DNA of 64,000 nucleotides, taken from NCBI GenBank assembly GCA_009937505.1, contig JAACFJ010000009.1:18459-82458 (forward strand), written 5' to 3'. This DNA comes from Gammaproteobacteria bacterium (GTDB taxonomy: Bacteria; Pseudomonadota; Gammaproteobacteria; Steroidobacterales; Woeseiaceae). Below are positions 1 through 8,939 of the stretch, piece by piece. Within the stretch, counting starts at the first letter, position 1. Each line of letters starts with the position of its first letter. The position numbers and the translations under genes are program-made. Under the pieces are notes generated by a model that was not told where the DNA came from, made no database searches, and was given only the letters and a program-made list of their open reading frames with translations.

Positions 1-1
1 T

Positions 2-637
2 TATCTGGGCGACCCGGGCCTGTACGAGTCCTACGACCATTTCACTCGCTGGCAACTCAACTATATGCTGCCGTACTTCTCGGACCTCCTCGAGCCCGAA
101 GGCTACGCAGAGGCTGTCGACTTCATCGTCAGCGACCTGGCGGGCGTCGGCGTCAGCGCCCGCGACCGCGATATCGAGCGCGCCACACCGGTCATTGTCA
201 GGAGCCTGCCGACGCATGCACTCGAGACTGCCGCAGCCGCGGTTGAACTCAACGCACGAGCCCTCGAAATCAACCTCGGCATCTGCCGCGAACTATTGGT
301 CGACGGCGAATTGCCGACGGATATCACCGAAAAAGACTACTTCATCGCCTGCCGCAAGGTGAGTTCGTACGACGAATGCATGGACCTCGTGCACCTGGCA
401 ACGGACCTCGGCGAGACACTGAAGAAACTGGCACGTGTTCCCCTGATCGGCGGACTGTTGCGAACGATGCGCAAGCCTGCGCATGCCGCCGGCTTCGGCG
501 CGCTACAGGAATTTCTCGAGACCGGCTACCTTACCTTCCGCCGGATCTCGGATATCGACCGTTTCCTCGAGTTCCTGCGCCAGCGCATGGACCACGTGTT
601 CGAGCGAGTTTACAACTCGCCGATTACGGGACAGTGA
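2..637 (+). CDS. FFLEELY-motif-like protein, 5' end outside window
   Basis: The ORF track starts this at an internal Met (65), but the frame is open back to base 2, so the gene begins upstream of the window. The visible part is about 211 residues. The stretch FIVSDLAGVGVSARDRDIER followed by a helical region (ATPVIVRSLP) and a C-terminal LQEFLETGYLTFRRI segment resembles the conserved proteobacterial 'FFLEELY motif' proteins, whose signature block has the same layout although FFLEELY is replaced here by FIVSDLA. No catalytic motif is visible and the family has no firm function that I know. It would be cytoplasmic, as no membrane segment is seen. The last codons, GGA CAG TGA, fall in a decayed copy of the window's palindromic repeat, so the Gly-Gln end was probably donated by the repeat. 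The next gene is convergent. The family call is a recollection of sequence pattern and is moderately sure. Confidence 0.6.
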   Translation, partial: YLGDPGLYESYDHFTRWQLNYMLPYFSDLLEPEGYAEAVDFIVSDLAGVGVSARDRDIERATPVIVRSLPTHALETAAAAVELNARALEINLGICRELLVDGELPTDITEKDYFIACRKVSSYDECMDLVHLATDLGETLKKLARVPLIGGLLRTMRKPAHAAGFGALQEFLETGYLTFRRISDIDRFLEFLRQRMDHVFERVYNSPITGQ

Positions 638-641
638 CACC
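627..641. repeat. Decayed half-copy of the GGGGACAGTGAC palindrome
   Basis: The stretch CGGGACAGTGAC matches the outer arm of the repeat family described elsewhere in the window. The following bases (accgctaagacggagctgtcgcc) are only loosely reminiscent of the rest. It contains the TGA stop of the upstream gene and sits at a convergent junction like most full copies, which is why I read it as a decayed copy rather than chance. Confidence 0.5.
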
Positions 642-679
642 GCTAAGACGGAGCTGTCGCCGCCGTCGAACTCGCCGAA

Positions 680-1135
680 TCAATCGTCATCGACTTCGAA
701 CTGACCCGTCAGCCTGCGCCAGACGTGCGACCAGCTCAGGCCAATGGCGAGCATGACGGACAGGATGATCAGGATAATCCAGGTGAACTCGGAGACCGAG
801 TCGATGTCCAGAACGCCGAAGTCGACCAGCAGCCAGACGAGGCCACCAAAAAGCAGGGCTTCCAGAATCAGCCCGAAGGTGCCCATCGAACGTTGCGTAG
901 CCGTCAGCAATATGACCCAGCCGATCAGGATGATGACGCCGACGACAAAATGTTCCGGACCGAGCCCGCTATTGGAAAAGCCGTTCTGTAGCCAGTGTGC
1001 AAACGACCAGCCACTCGGGTTGTACGTTGCAAGAATCAGCACGAGAGTGGCGGCGAGGCGAAGAAGGAACCCCGTCCAGTCGAATTCGGCCGTCGTTCGG
1101 CTTCCGGTTGCAGCCTTTTCATTCTTGTTATCCAT
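680..1135 (-). CDS. DUF6524-like inner-membrane protein
   Basis: The product is a small integral membrane protein of about 151 residues. I start it at the ATG at 1135 (MDNKNEK), preceded by GAGAAAAGCGAACC, rather than at the ORF-track Met at 1291, because the first 52 residues of the longer form look non-coding and the conserved-looking part begins after it. The sequence FLLRLAATLVLILATYNPSG, a further pair of hydrophobic segments (VVGVIILIGWVILL; LILEALLFGGLVWLLVDFG) and a last one (FTWIILIILSVMLAIGLSW) give four predicted membrane helices, then a short acidic tail ending DDD. This matches the layout I associate with DUF6524; no biochemical role is known to me. It is convergent with the preceding gene, with a decayed palindrome between them, and divergent from the TAXI receptor gene. 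Confidence 0.7.
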   Translation of the reverse strand: MDNKNEKAATGSRTTAEFDWTGFLLRLAATLVLILATYNPSGWSFAHWLQNGFSNSGLGPEHFVVGVIILIGWVILLTATQRSMGTFGLILEALLFGGLVWLLVDFGVLDIDSVSEFTWIILIILSVMLAIGLSWSHVWRRLTGQFEVDDD

Positions 1136-1510
1136 GGTTCGCTTTTCTCGGGTTGGGTTGCTTTTATCGGGGCAGCCGATTAATCCTAGCGAATAATGTG
1201 CGTCGGTTGCCAGCCGTGGGGCGGGCGGCAACAACAGGCTGACTATTTGGCAGGCCCTGTTCCCGGGCTCATTGTATTTGGTTACGGGCATTTGGATGTA
1301 CTCATGCTGGCCAATTGAGCTTCGCGCGATCGCACCCCCGGCATGCTCAGCGCAGTGCCGCGTCTCTGATATATTGTCGGGAAAACACCGGCAGACAAAA
1401 GAACAACAACATGGCTGAACTCCGCGACACGCGATCCGGCCTCAAAAGTTACCGCTCATGCGCGGGCTGGAGTCACACATTGCAATCGTGAGCAGAGGGC
1501 CCGAGTAATC
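1136..1510. other. Divergent intergenic region, no gene seen
   Basis: This 375-base gap separates the divergent DUF6524 and TAXI-receptor genes, so it should hold promoters for both. Only short unconvincing ORFs cross it. I see no RNA gene, riboswitch-like fold or strong promoter match that I would defend. An AGAGGG stretch about a dozen bases before the ATG at 1511 is the likely ribosome-binding site of the next gene. Confidence 0.5.
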
Positions 1511-2830
1511 ATGGAAAAGTCCGCAACAGCATTACGGCAACGGCTGCGCGACATCGCGAGCACCTGGCTGCTCGCCATCGTGTTGCTGGTTGCGGCCCTC
1601 GTGGTGACCTATCAGTTTGTGGGCCCGGCGCCGCCACGGCACATTGTGCTCGCAACCGGGGAAGCGTCGGGCGCTTATCACCTGTATGGCCAGCGGCTCG
1701 CAGAGATTCTCGCCCGCGATGGCATTCACCTCGAGTTGCGGACCACGGCAGGCTCGGTCGAGAACCTGGGCCTGGTCAGAGAGGGCGACGCCGTGGATCT
1801 GGCCTTTGTTCAGAGCGGCATCGCCGGGCCTGCGGATGCCGAGAGCGTCGCCGCAATCGGCACCATGTACCTGGAACCCCTATGGCTGTTTGCCAGGTCA
1901 GACCTGCTTCTCGACGACCTCGGCGATCTCGAAGGCAACCGTATCGCCGTCGGCGCCAGGGGCAGTGGCACGCGGGCCGTGGTATTGACTCTTCTCGATG
2001 CGAACGGAGTCAGCGAGACCAACTCGCAGTTCGCCGAAATGCCGTCCGGTGATATGGCGAACGCGTTCAGTTCCGGCGACATCGACGCCGCCTTCGTCGT
2101 TGGCTCGCCGGCCGCCGCCGCCGTCACCGACCTCATCGAAGTACCCGGCGTCACCCTGCAGGATATGCAGCGTGCCGCGGCGTATCCACGTCGGTATCCG
2201 TTTCTCTCGACGATCCTGTTACCGAGGGGCGTACTTGATTTCCAGGCGGACCGCCCTGCGCAAGATATACACACGATCGCCTTCGGCGCGATGCTGGTCG
2301 CGCGCGAGGATTTTCATCCGGCGCTGACCGACCTGTTGCTCGTTGCTGCCGGCGATGTCTTCGGCGGCCATGACCTGCTCGCCGACGCCGGGCAGTTTCC
2401 CACCCCGCAGTACGTCGACCTGCCGCTCAGCGAGGAGGCAGAGAGGCATTTTGACTACGGTCCACCGTTCCTTATGCGCTACCTGCCATTCTGGGCAGCC
2501 ACGCTCGTCGATCGGCTGTGGATCATGCTTTTGCCGTTGATCGGTTTGAGTGTGCCGCTCGTGAAACTGGTTCCTCCGGCCTATCGCTGGCAGATCCGCC
2601 GCCGCTTGCTGCGCATCTACGCCGAGCTTGACGCGATCGACCCGCAACGGACGCCAGTTGGTGACGAGCAAGAGGTGCGTGAGCGCTTCCGGCAGCTCGA
2701 TCGCCTCGAGAACGAGGCCACTATCCAGGGCGTGCCCCGCGGCTACACCGACGACGTGTACAAGCTGCGACGCGATATCGATCTCGTGCGGCGGCGTCTC
2801 GGCGCCGCCTCACCGGCGATCAAAAACTGA
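1511..2830 (+). CDS. TAXI-family TRAP solute receptor, membrane anchored
   Basis: The product is a 439-residue periplasmic substrate-binding protein of the TAXI type (TRAP-associated extracytoplasmic immunogenic protein), which binds small organic solutes for TRAP uptake. An N-terminal hydrophobic helix (about residues 17-35) is followed by HIVLATGEASGAYHLYGQRLA, the typical TAXI opening, then a periplasmic binding fold (ELRTTAGSVENLGLV, DLAFVQSG, RIAVGARGSGTR). Near residues 330-355 a second hydrophobic helix (FWAATLVDRLWIMLLPLIGL) is followed by a basic, helical cytoplasmic tail (ICELDAID to RRRLGA). This anchored form with a C-terminal tail is longer than soluble TAXI receptors. No TRAP permease lies beside it, so its partner is elsewhere or it is a sensor-like orphan. 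DUF6265 follows after 8 bases, suggesting one transcript. Confidence 0.8.
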   Translation: MEKSATALRQRLRDIASTWLLAIVLLVAALVVTYQFVGPAPPRHIVLATGEASGAYHLYGQRLAEILARDGIHLELRTTAGSVENLGLVREGDAVDLAFVQSGIAGPADAESVAAIGTMYLEPLWLFARSDLLLDDLGDLEGNRIAVGARGSGTRAVVLTLLDANGVSETNSQFAEMPSGDMANAFSSGDIDAAFVVGSPAAAAVTDLIEVPGVTLQDMQRAAAYPRRYPFLSTILLPRGVLDFQADRPAQDIHTIAFGAMLVAREDFHPALTDLLLVAAGDVFGGHDLLADAGQFPTPQYVDLPLSEEAERHFDYGPPFLMRYLPFWAATLVDRLWIMLLPLIGLSVPLVKLVPPAYRWQIRRRLLRIYAELDAIDPQRTPVGDEQEVRERFRQLDRLENEATIQGVPRGYTDDVYKLRRDIDLVRRRLGAASPAIKN

Positions 2831-2838
2831 CGGCCGCT

Positions 2839-3354
2839 ATGTTCGTGCGCTCGAGCCTCATCCTGCTGCTGTTGCCCGCAACGTTGTCGGCTGCCGAGCT
2901 GCAAACCGAACACACCTACCGGCTCGCCGACGGCGAGCAGCATCCCGCAGCAACGCTCGATGATGCGAACTGGCTGGTCGGTTCGTGGGTAGGCACGGCT
3001 TTCGGTGAGCGCTTCGAGGAAGTCTGGAACCCACCCTCCGCCGGTTCGATGGTGGGCATGTTCAAGCTGTTCGGCGACGATGGCGTCGCCATGTACGAGC
3101 TGATGGTCATGACGGTCGAAGACGGCACGCTGAGCCTGAAGATCCGGCACTTCAACCCGGACTTCACGGCCTGGGAGGACAAGACCGAGGACGTCACGTT
3201 GCAACTGGTGAAGAAGGAAGATAACGCATTGCATTTCGGGATGGTCAGTTTCTACCGGCGCAACGATGACCGCATCGACGCCTATATCCTGTTCCGGGAC
3301 GGGGACGAAGTTTTTGAGCGGTTGATCGCGTATGAGCGTCGTGAGTCTCCGTGA
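2839..3354 (+). CDS. DUF6265-like secreted protein
   Basis: The protein is 171 residues with an N-terminal signal peptide (FVRSSLILLLLPATLSAA, cleavage expected after AELA-like SAA). The mature part contains NWLVGSWVGTAFGERFEEVW, then GMFKLFGDDGVAMYELMVM and LSLKIRHFNPDFTAWEDK, the order of conserved blocks in DUF6265. This is a small beta-rich, lipocalin-like family often given as 'conserved exported protein'. It begins 8 bases after the TAXI receptor and is probably co-transcribed. I have no functional assignment; a periplasmic binding or sensory role would be a guess. Confidence 0.7.
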   Translation: MFVRSSLILLLLPATLSAAELQTEHTYRLADGEQHPAATLDDANWLVGSWVGTAFGERFEEVWNPPSAGSMVGMFKLFGDDGVAMYELMVMTVEDGTLSLKIRHFNPDFTAWEDKTEDVTLQLVKKEDNALHFGMVSFYRRNDDRIDAYILFRDGDEVFERLIAYERRESP

Positions 3355-3475
3355 CCTTGCTGACGAAATAGCGGCCGACTGTCTGGTCAGTGCTGTTGTT
3401 CCCGGTGACCCGTCGCCAAGAAACGTCTTTGCGTGATGTGAAGAAGTCATATGCGGACTCGACAACGGTAATCTC

Positions 3476-3922
3476 ATGAAACGATTTCTCCCTGTCCTGG
3501 TCATTTTCGCAGCCGTCTACCTGTACCAGGAATTCGACAGCCCGGCGGATCAGGCGTATTCACAGCAGGTGCCGGCGGCTACCAGCACCGGACCCTCCGC
3601 CAGCATCGGCACCAGCACCGCCCTCGTCGACGGCCGCCAGGCAAAGGGTTCGGGTACCGTCGTGCGCGTGCTCGCGGACGATAACGACGGCAGCCGACAT
3701 CAGCGTTTCATTCTGCGCCTTGCCAGCGGAAGGACGCTGCTGATTGCGCACAACATTGACCTGGCACCGCGAATCAACGGGATTCGCGAGGGTGACGCCG
3801 TCCAGTTCTACGGCGAGTACCGCTCCAACTCCAGGGGCGGTGTAATCCACTGGACGCACCATGACCCTGCAGGTCGGCATCCGGACGGCTGGCTTCAGCA
3901 TCAGGGCCGTGTTTACCAGTGA
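3476..3922 (+). CDS. DUF3465-domain protein
   Basis: The protein is 148 residues with an N-terminal hydrophobic segment (FLPVLVIFAAVYLY) that acts as signal or anchor, then a low-complexity Ser/Thr/Ala linker. The C-terminal domain carries GSGTVVRVLADDNDGSRHQR, LLIAHNIDLAPRI, VQFYGEYRSN and IHWTHHDP, the hallmark blocks of DUF3465, a small OB-like fold of unknown function found in proteobacteria. The start ATG is at 3476. It is followed 91 bases later by the amidohydrolase gene on the same strand; the ORF track's longer amidohydrolase frame overlaps it, but that extension is not needed. Confidence 0.75.
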   Translation: MKRFLPVLVIFAAVYLYQEFDSPADQAYSQQVPAATSTGPSASIGTSTALVDGRQAKGSGTVVRVLADDNDGSRHQRFILRLASGRTLLIAHNIDLAPRINGIREGDAVQFYGEYRSNSRGGVIHWTHHDPAGRHPDGWLQHQGRVYQ

Positions 3923-4013
3923 TCCTCGTTGCCGGAAGCGGATCAACGGCAGCATAGCGACGCACACAGCGCCAGGACTGGAAAAAAAGCTCTACCCCTG
4001 TTCTCATGAAACC

Positions 4014-5762
4014 ATGAAGCTGCTCAAGACCCTTGCGTTGCTGGCCCTCGTGGCCGGTTGCGCCGAAGACCCCGGCGAGCCCGCCCAACCAGAGGACGCC
4101 GGCCTGATATTGATCAACGCCCGGGTGTATACGCTCGACTGGGACGAGCCGGGGCCGGATGGCACCGTGATGCCCGGTGCGCCCCGCGACGCGGGTGGCT
4201 GGCACCCGGATGGCCAGGCCATCGTAATCCGGGATGGTGAAATCCTGTTCGTCGGCAGCAGCGTCGATGCGATGCAGTTCAAAGGCGACTCTACCCGGGT
4301 CGTCGACCTCGCTGGCGCCACGGTGATTCCGGGCCTGGTCGATTCGCACACGCACGTCTTCGGCCTGGGCGCGCTGCTGGACCAGGTCAACCTCGTTGGC
4401 GTCGAGACCGAGGAAGAAGCGGTCGCGCTGATCGTCGAACGCGCGAAGTCCGTGCCGAAGGGCGGATGGATCGTCGGCCGCGGCTGGGACGAAGGCGCCT
4501 GGGCGAACCGCTACCCGGACAAGGCGCTGCTGACGGCGAAGGTTCCCGACCACCCTGTGTTCATGGACAGCCTGCACGGTTTCGCCGGCTGGGGTAACCA
4601 GATAGCGCTCGATGAAGCCGGCATCACCGCGGAATCGGTCGTGCCGGTCGGCGGGGAGATGCGTCTTGGCAGCGACGGCCAGCCGACCGGACTGTTCCTG
4701 AACCAGGCCGTCCAGATGCTGAGTTCCGCCGTTCCCGAACCGTCGCGGGCGACGCTTACGAAGCAACTCCTGCTCGGCCTCGAGCAAATGGCGGCCGACG
4801 GCTACACAGCGGTACATGACGCCGGCCTGGATTCGCAGCAGATGAGCGTTCTCGAAGAACTCGAGGCACAGGGCAGATTGCCGATCCGCGTTTACGCCAT
4901 GCTGTCATTGCGCGACGAGGAACTGATTCGCAAATGGATCGGGAAAGGTCCGGACACCGACACGGACAGCATGCTCGTTACCCGCACCGTCAAAGCCTAT
5001 TACGATGGCGCGCTGGGTTCCCGTGGTGCGCGCCTGCTTTACGATTACTCGGACAAGCCGGGGCACCGCGGCGTCAGCGGCGACGAATACGGCTTCAATG
5101 AGGCGCTGAATGCGGAGGCGATGAAAGCCGGGTTCCAGGTAGCGATCCATGCTATCGGCGACGCGGGTAATCGCGAGGCGCTCGACATACTGGAGGCCGT
5201 ATTTGAAGAGGACCCTTCAACCGCGGCGAACCGTCATCGCATCGAACACGCGCAGGTCATCAGTCCCGAGGATATTCCGCGCCTGGGCCGGCTGGGCATC
5301 ATTGCGTCGATGGAGCCGCCGCATGCGATGGAAGACAAGGCCTGGGCCGAAGACCGTCTTGGGTCGGAGCGAATCCTCGGCGCCTATGCCTGGCGTTCGC
5401 TGCGCGAGACCGGCGCCCGGCTGACCTTCAATGCTGATAATCCCGGCTCCGACCACAACATCTTTTACGGCCTGCACTCGGCGATCACGCGGCAGGACAA
5501 AGATGGGCATCCCGAAGGTGGCTGGTACACGGAGCAGAGGGTGTCCGTTGAAGAAGCGGTGCGCGCGTACACGGCGTGGTCCGCCTACGCGAGTTTTCGG
5601 GAAGACGATACCGGCATCATCGAGCCCGGCCGGTGGGCGGACCTGACGGTCATGAATATCGACCCGTTCGTCGTCGCCGATCAGCAGCCCGGCCGGCTCC
5701 TGGCGGGGCAAATTATCATGACGATCATCGGCGGCAACATCGTCTACGAAAGGGGACAGTGA
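4014..5762 (+). CDS. Amidohydrolase (YtcJ-like) lipoprotein
   Basis: This is a metal-dependent amidohydrolase of the amidohydrolase-3/YtcJ type, about 582 residues, predicted to be exported as a lipoprotein. I choose the ATG at 4014 because it begins a clear type II signal peptide, KLLKTLALLALVAGC. The ORF-track start 51 codons upstream would bury that signal. Visible metal-site motifs are VDSHTHVFGLG (HxH of strand 1), AIHAIGDAGNREAL and HRIEHAQVI (later His ligands), and FNADNPGSDHNIFYGL near the C-terminus (catalytic Asp region). Substrate cannot be read from sequence; the family hydrolyses various amides and imides. The stop codon TGA lies inside the left arm of a palindromic repeat, which gives the protein the end ERGQ. 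The next gene is convergent. Confidence 0.85.
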   Translation: MKLLKTLALLALVAGCAEDPGEPAQPEDAGLILINARVYTLDWDEPGPDGTVMPGAPRDAGGWHPDGQAIVIRDGEILFVGSSVDAMQFKGDSTRVVDLAGATVIPGLVDSHTHVFGLGALLDQVNLVGVETEEEAVALIVERAKSVPKGGWIVGRGWDEGAWANRYPDKALLTAKVPDHPVFMDSLHGFAGWGNQIALDEAGITAESVVPVGGEMRLGSDGQPTGLFLNQAVQMLSSAVPEPSRATLTKQLLLGLEQMAADGYTAVHDAGLDSQQMSVLEELEAQGRLPIRVYAMLSLRDEELIRKWIGKGPDTDTDSMLVTRTVKAYYDGALGSRGARLLYDYSDKPGHRGVSGDEYGFNEALNAEAMKAGFQVAIHAIGDAGNREALDILEAVFEEDPSTAANRHRIEHAQVISPEDIPRLGRLGIIASMEPPHAMEDKAWAEDRLGSERILGAYAWRSLRETGARLTFNADNPGSDHNIFYGLHSAITRQDKDGHPEGGWYTEQRVSVEEAVRAYTAWSAYASFREDDTGIIEPGRWADLTVMNIDPFVVADQQPGRLLAGQIIMTIIGGNIVYERGQ

Positions 5763-5816
5763 CTTTAAGTGCCAGGCAAAGTCCGCCTTGCCTGGCACTT
5801 AAAGTCACTGTCCCCT
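5751..5816. repeat. Palindromic repeat copy R1
   Basis: Two perfectly complementary 29-base arms (AGGGGACAGTGACTTTAAGT... and its reverse complement) surround an 8-base loop (agtccgcc). The copy lies at a convergent junction. Its left arm provides the TGA stop of the amidohydrolase gene. As RNA it would form a very stable hairpin in either direction and could terminate both transcripts. Confidence 0.95.
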
Positions 5817-5828
5817 AATTGGTACTGT

Positions 5829-6131
5829 CTAGTAGTAGATCTGGGTCGTGGTCCCGCAAAGCGACAGCTTGGGATACCAGTCGGGCATTGCCTGTGATGC
5901 TCGCACCATGTCGATCAGGACGAGCTTGGCGAGATTGACCACGGCCTGGCCACGTTCCCCGCCGAGAACCGCGAGATCGGCGGAGGATTCCTGCATCCCG
6001 TAGGCTGTGACAACAAGCTTGTCGCCTCGAAAATAATACGCACCCCGGTATCTCTCGTTTCCGAGATGCACCGAAACGATGCCGTCGGGTAGATTAATCA
6101 TGTCTGCGTTCCATCGTGTGTGTGTAGTCAC
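5829..6131 (-). CDS. Small conserved-looking hypothetical protein
   Basis: I do not recognise this family. The frame gives 100 residues from a GTG at 6131, or 90 from an in-frame ATG at 6101 (MINLPDGIVSVHLG), and neither has a convincing ribosome-binding site. The sequence is soluble, with alternating hydrophobic residues (YYFRGDKLVVTAYG) and an amphipathic helix (LAKLVLIDMVRASQ), which looks like real protein rather than a shadow frame. It lies just after palindrome R1 and is convergent with the amidohydrolase gene. Confidence 0.5.
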   Translation of the reverse strand: MTTHTRWNADMINLPDGIVSVHLGNERYRGAYYFRGDKLVVTAYGMQESSADLAVLGGERGQAVVNLAKLVLIDMVRASQAMPDWYPKLSLCGTTTQIYY

Positions 6132-6336
6132 CCCAAATTATCCGCAGCATGGACGTCTGCAGGTGGCGACTGTGACATAAGCAGGCGCTCGCACGACGAC
6201 AGAAAGGGGACAAGCAACTGTCAAATATGGGATTTTTTGCCCTCCCGTACTTGCAGATCGGCGTTCCGGCACCATTTTTGATGGGCAAGGTGCCATAACG
6301 ATCGTGGACGCCAGGATCGTTTTCGAGAGATAGCCT

Positions 6337-8868
6337 TTGACCGCGCTACTGCACGCCTACGACGAGCTGGTCCTGAAGCGACCTGCGATTACGTTGTTCG
6401 TGATTGCTCTCGTAGTGTCGTTTTTCGCGTATCACGCACCGGCATTCAGGCTTGACGCTTCCGCCGATTCGCTGGTGCTCGAAAACGACGAGGCACTGCA
6501 ATACTACCGTTCAATCAGGGCGCGTTACGGCTCGGACGACTACCTGATCGTCACTTACACACCGAACCAGGACCTTTTCAGTCCAGCCGTCCTGGACGAT
6601 CTAAAGGCATTGCGCGACGAGATCGCGGCGATGGATAACGTCGAGTCCGTCATCAGCCTGCTGGACGTACCGCTCATCCAGAGCCCGCCGATCAGCCTCG
6701 CCGAACTGAGTGAGGAAGTACCGACGCTCGAGAGTCCGCGAACCGACACCGCGCTGGCGAGAGAGGAATTTCTCTCAAGCCCGATGTATCGCAACCTGAT
6801 CATCGGCGCGGATGGCCGGACCACGGCGATGCAGATCAACTTCCGTCGCGATGACACCTGGCATCGCTTGCTGAAGCAACGCAACGAGTTGCGAGAGAAG
6901 AACCTGAGCGGCGAACTGACCTCCGGGGAGCAGGCGACGCTTGGCGCCGTATCGGCACAGTTTGATGCCCATAGCCTGGTAATGCGGGACCAGCAGAGCG
7001 CTGATATCGCCGAGGTCCGGAGCATCATCGATCGTCATCGCGACTCCGCCGAATTGCATCTTGGCGGCGTGCCGATGATCGTGTCCGACTCGATCGACTT
7101 CATCCGGCACGACCTGCTTACCTTCGGCATAGGCGTACTGTGCTTCCTGATCGTGATCCTGGCCGTGGCGTTCCGCAAACCGCGCTGGGTCGTCCTGCCC
7201 ATGCTGGCATGCGCGGCAACCGGCATCATCATGGTCGGCTTCCTCGGATTCGCAGGTTGGCCGGTGACGGTCGTCTCATCCAACTTCATTTCGTTGCTGC
7301 TGATCCTGACGCTGTCACTTGCCATCCACCTGGTCGTCCGCTATCGCGAACTGCACGAGGCATCACCCGATGCCGACCAGGGAGTGCTGGTCAGGGAGAT
7401 GGTCCGCGCCAAGACCGTGCCGTGCCTGTATACCGCGATTACGACGATGGTGGCTTTCGGTTCGCTGCTGTTCAGCGGGATTCGGCCGGTCATCGACTTC
7501 GGCTGGATGATGGCCACAGGCATCGTGGTCGCCTTCCTGCTGGTCTTTAGCCTGGTCCCTGCTGCCCTGATGTTCTTGAGCCCGGGGGAACCTCACCGGC
7601 GCAGGGACCTGACGGACAAGATCACCCACTTTTTCGCGCGGGAGATTCAGGCACACGGCGCAGCCATCCTGACGGCCTCGGGCGTGCTGGCGGTACTCAG
7701 CGTTGCAGGGATGACTTTTCTCACGGTCGAAAACCGCTTTATCGATTACTTCAAGGAATCCACCGAGATCTACCGCGGCATGGAAATCATCGATCGGGAA
7801 CTCGGCGGCACCACACCGCTGGACGTCATCGTCGATGCCCCCACCGAGTTCTTCGAGCGCCAGGAAGAGATATGGGATGACCCGCTGCTCGCCGAGTTTG
7901 GGATGGATGATGCAGAGAGTGGCGGTATTACCGCGACCAGCTACTGGTTCAACACGAGCAGGCTGCCGGACGTATCCGCAATGCACGAGTACCTGGATTC
8001 GCTGCCGGAGACCGGCAAGGTACTGTCCGTCGATACTGCAGTCGAAATGCTGCGGCAGATCGAGGAGGAGATCGTATCGGACAACTTCGAGCTGTCCGTC
8101 CTCTACAACAAGCTGCCGGACGAGATCCGGGAGATCCTGCTTCGCCCGTACATGTCCGAGGACGGCAACCAGGTCCGTTTCGCCATACGTGTCTTCGAGT
8201 CCGACCCCTCGCTGCAGCGCGAAGTCCTGATGCGGAATATCCGTCACCAGTTAACGGACGGATTCGGTTACGACGAAAGCCAGGTGCACCTCTCCGGAAT
8301 GCTGGTGCTGTACAACAACATGCTGCAGAGCCTGTTCCGCTCCCAGATACTGACCATCGGGGTGGTGTTCCTCGCCATCCTGTTCATGTTTGCAGTCCTG
8401 TTCCGCAACCTGAAGATGGCCGCTATCGCGATCATCCCGAACGTGTTCGCGGCCTTACTCGTTCTGGGGTTGATGGGTTGGCTCAGCGTGCCTCTCGACC
8501 TGATGACCATCACCGTCGCCGCCATAAGTATCGGCATCGCCGTTGACGACACGATCCATTACGTACACAGGTTTACCCGGGAATTCGACAAGGACCATGA
8601 CTACTGGGCAGCGGTTGACCGCAGTCACGCGAGCATCGGCCGCGCCATGTACTACACGACAGTAACGGTAACGCTGGGATTTTCGATCCTCGCGCTGTCG
8701 AATTTCGTCCCGACCATCTATTTCGGCTTGCTGACAGGATTCGCCATGCTGGTCGCGCTACTGGCCGATCTGACATTGCTACCGCTGCTGATCGTGCGCT
8801 TCAAACCCCTCTCTCAAAAGGGGACAGTGACTTTAAGTGCCAGGCGTCGGGAATTAGGGGGACAGTGA
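6337..8868 (+). CDS. RND-superfamily (HAE3/MMPL-like) exporter
   Basis: The protein is 843 residues with the two-fold RND architecture: an N-terminal helix, a periplasmic domain, a five-helix block (about 255-410), a second helix and periplasmic domain, and a second block (about 690-830). The motif GIAVDDTIHYVHRF in the second half is typical of the HAE3/MMPL-like group, which moves lipids and hydrophobic compounds by proton motive force. The start is TTG (6337), supported by CGAGAGA upstream and by the protein beginning just before the first helix. No adaptor or outer-membrane partner is adjacent. The C-terminus is odd: after the last helix the frame runs through one repeat arm (GTVTLSAR) and stops in a second repeat copy, giving the tail ELGGQ. 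The native end was probably near RFKPLSQ. Confidence 0.85.
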   Translation: MTALLHAYDELVLKRPAITLFVIALVVSFFAYHAPAFRLDASADSLVLENDEALQYYRSIRARYGSDDYLIVTYTPNQDLFSPAVLDDLKALRDEIAAMDNVESVISLLDVPLIQSPPISLAELSEEVPTLESPRTDTALAREEFLSSPMYRNLIIGADGRTTAMQINFRRDDTWHRLLKQRNELREKNLSGELTSGEQATLGAVSAQFDAHSLVMRDQQSADIAEVRSIIDRHRDSAELHLGGVPMIVSDSIDFIRHDLLTFGIGVLCFLIVILAVAFRKPRWVVLPMLACAATGIIMVGFLGFAGWPVTVVSSNFISLLLILTLSLAIHLVVRYRELHEASPDADQGVLVREMVRAKTVPCLYTAITTMVAFGSLLFSGIRPVIDFGWMMATGIVVAFLLVFSLVPAALMFLSPGEPHRRRDLTDKITHFFAREIQAHGAAILTASGVLAVLSVAGMTFLTVENRFIDYFKESTEIYRGMEIIDRELGGTTPLDVIVDAPTEFFERQEEIWDDPLLAEFGMDDAESGGITATSYWFNTSRLPDVSAMHEYLDSLPETGKVLSVDTAVEMLRQIEEEIVSDNFELSVLYNKLPDEIREILLRPYMSEDGNQVRFAIRVFESDPSLQREVLMRNIRHQLTDGFGYDESQVHLSGMLVLYNNMLQSLFRSQILTIGVVFLAILFMFAVLFRNLKMAAIAIIPNVFAALLVLGLMGWLSVPLDLMTITVAAISIGIAVDDTIHYVHRFTREFDKDHDYWAAVDRSHASIGRAMYYTTVTVTLGFSILALSNFVPTIYFGLLTGFAMLVALLADLTLLPLLIVRFKPLSQKGTVTLSARRRELGGQ

Positions 8869-8939
8869 CTCTTGGTGCCAGTCACTTCTGGTCCCTGTCA
8901 CCCTTCTTGCCTGGCACTTAAAGTCACTGTCCCCTTTTT
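8817..8939. repeat. Compound palindromic repeat R2
   Basis: Outer arms AAAAGGGGACAGTGACTTTA and its complement (ending CCCCTTTTT) enclose an inner, diverged copy (GGGGGACAGTGACTCTTGG... GTCCCTGTCACCC). The inner left arm holds the stop of the RND gene and the outer right arm holds the stop of the formate dehydrogenase A gene on the other strand. The T-run after the right arm makes the rightward hairpin look like an intrinsic terminator. Confidence 0.9.

Noticed and set aside
6094-6288. 64-aa minus-strand ORF in the gap before the RND gene
   Set aside because: Overlaps the small hypothetical gene's start and shows no protein-like pattern; the gap is better read as a promoter region.
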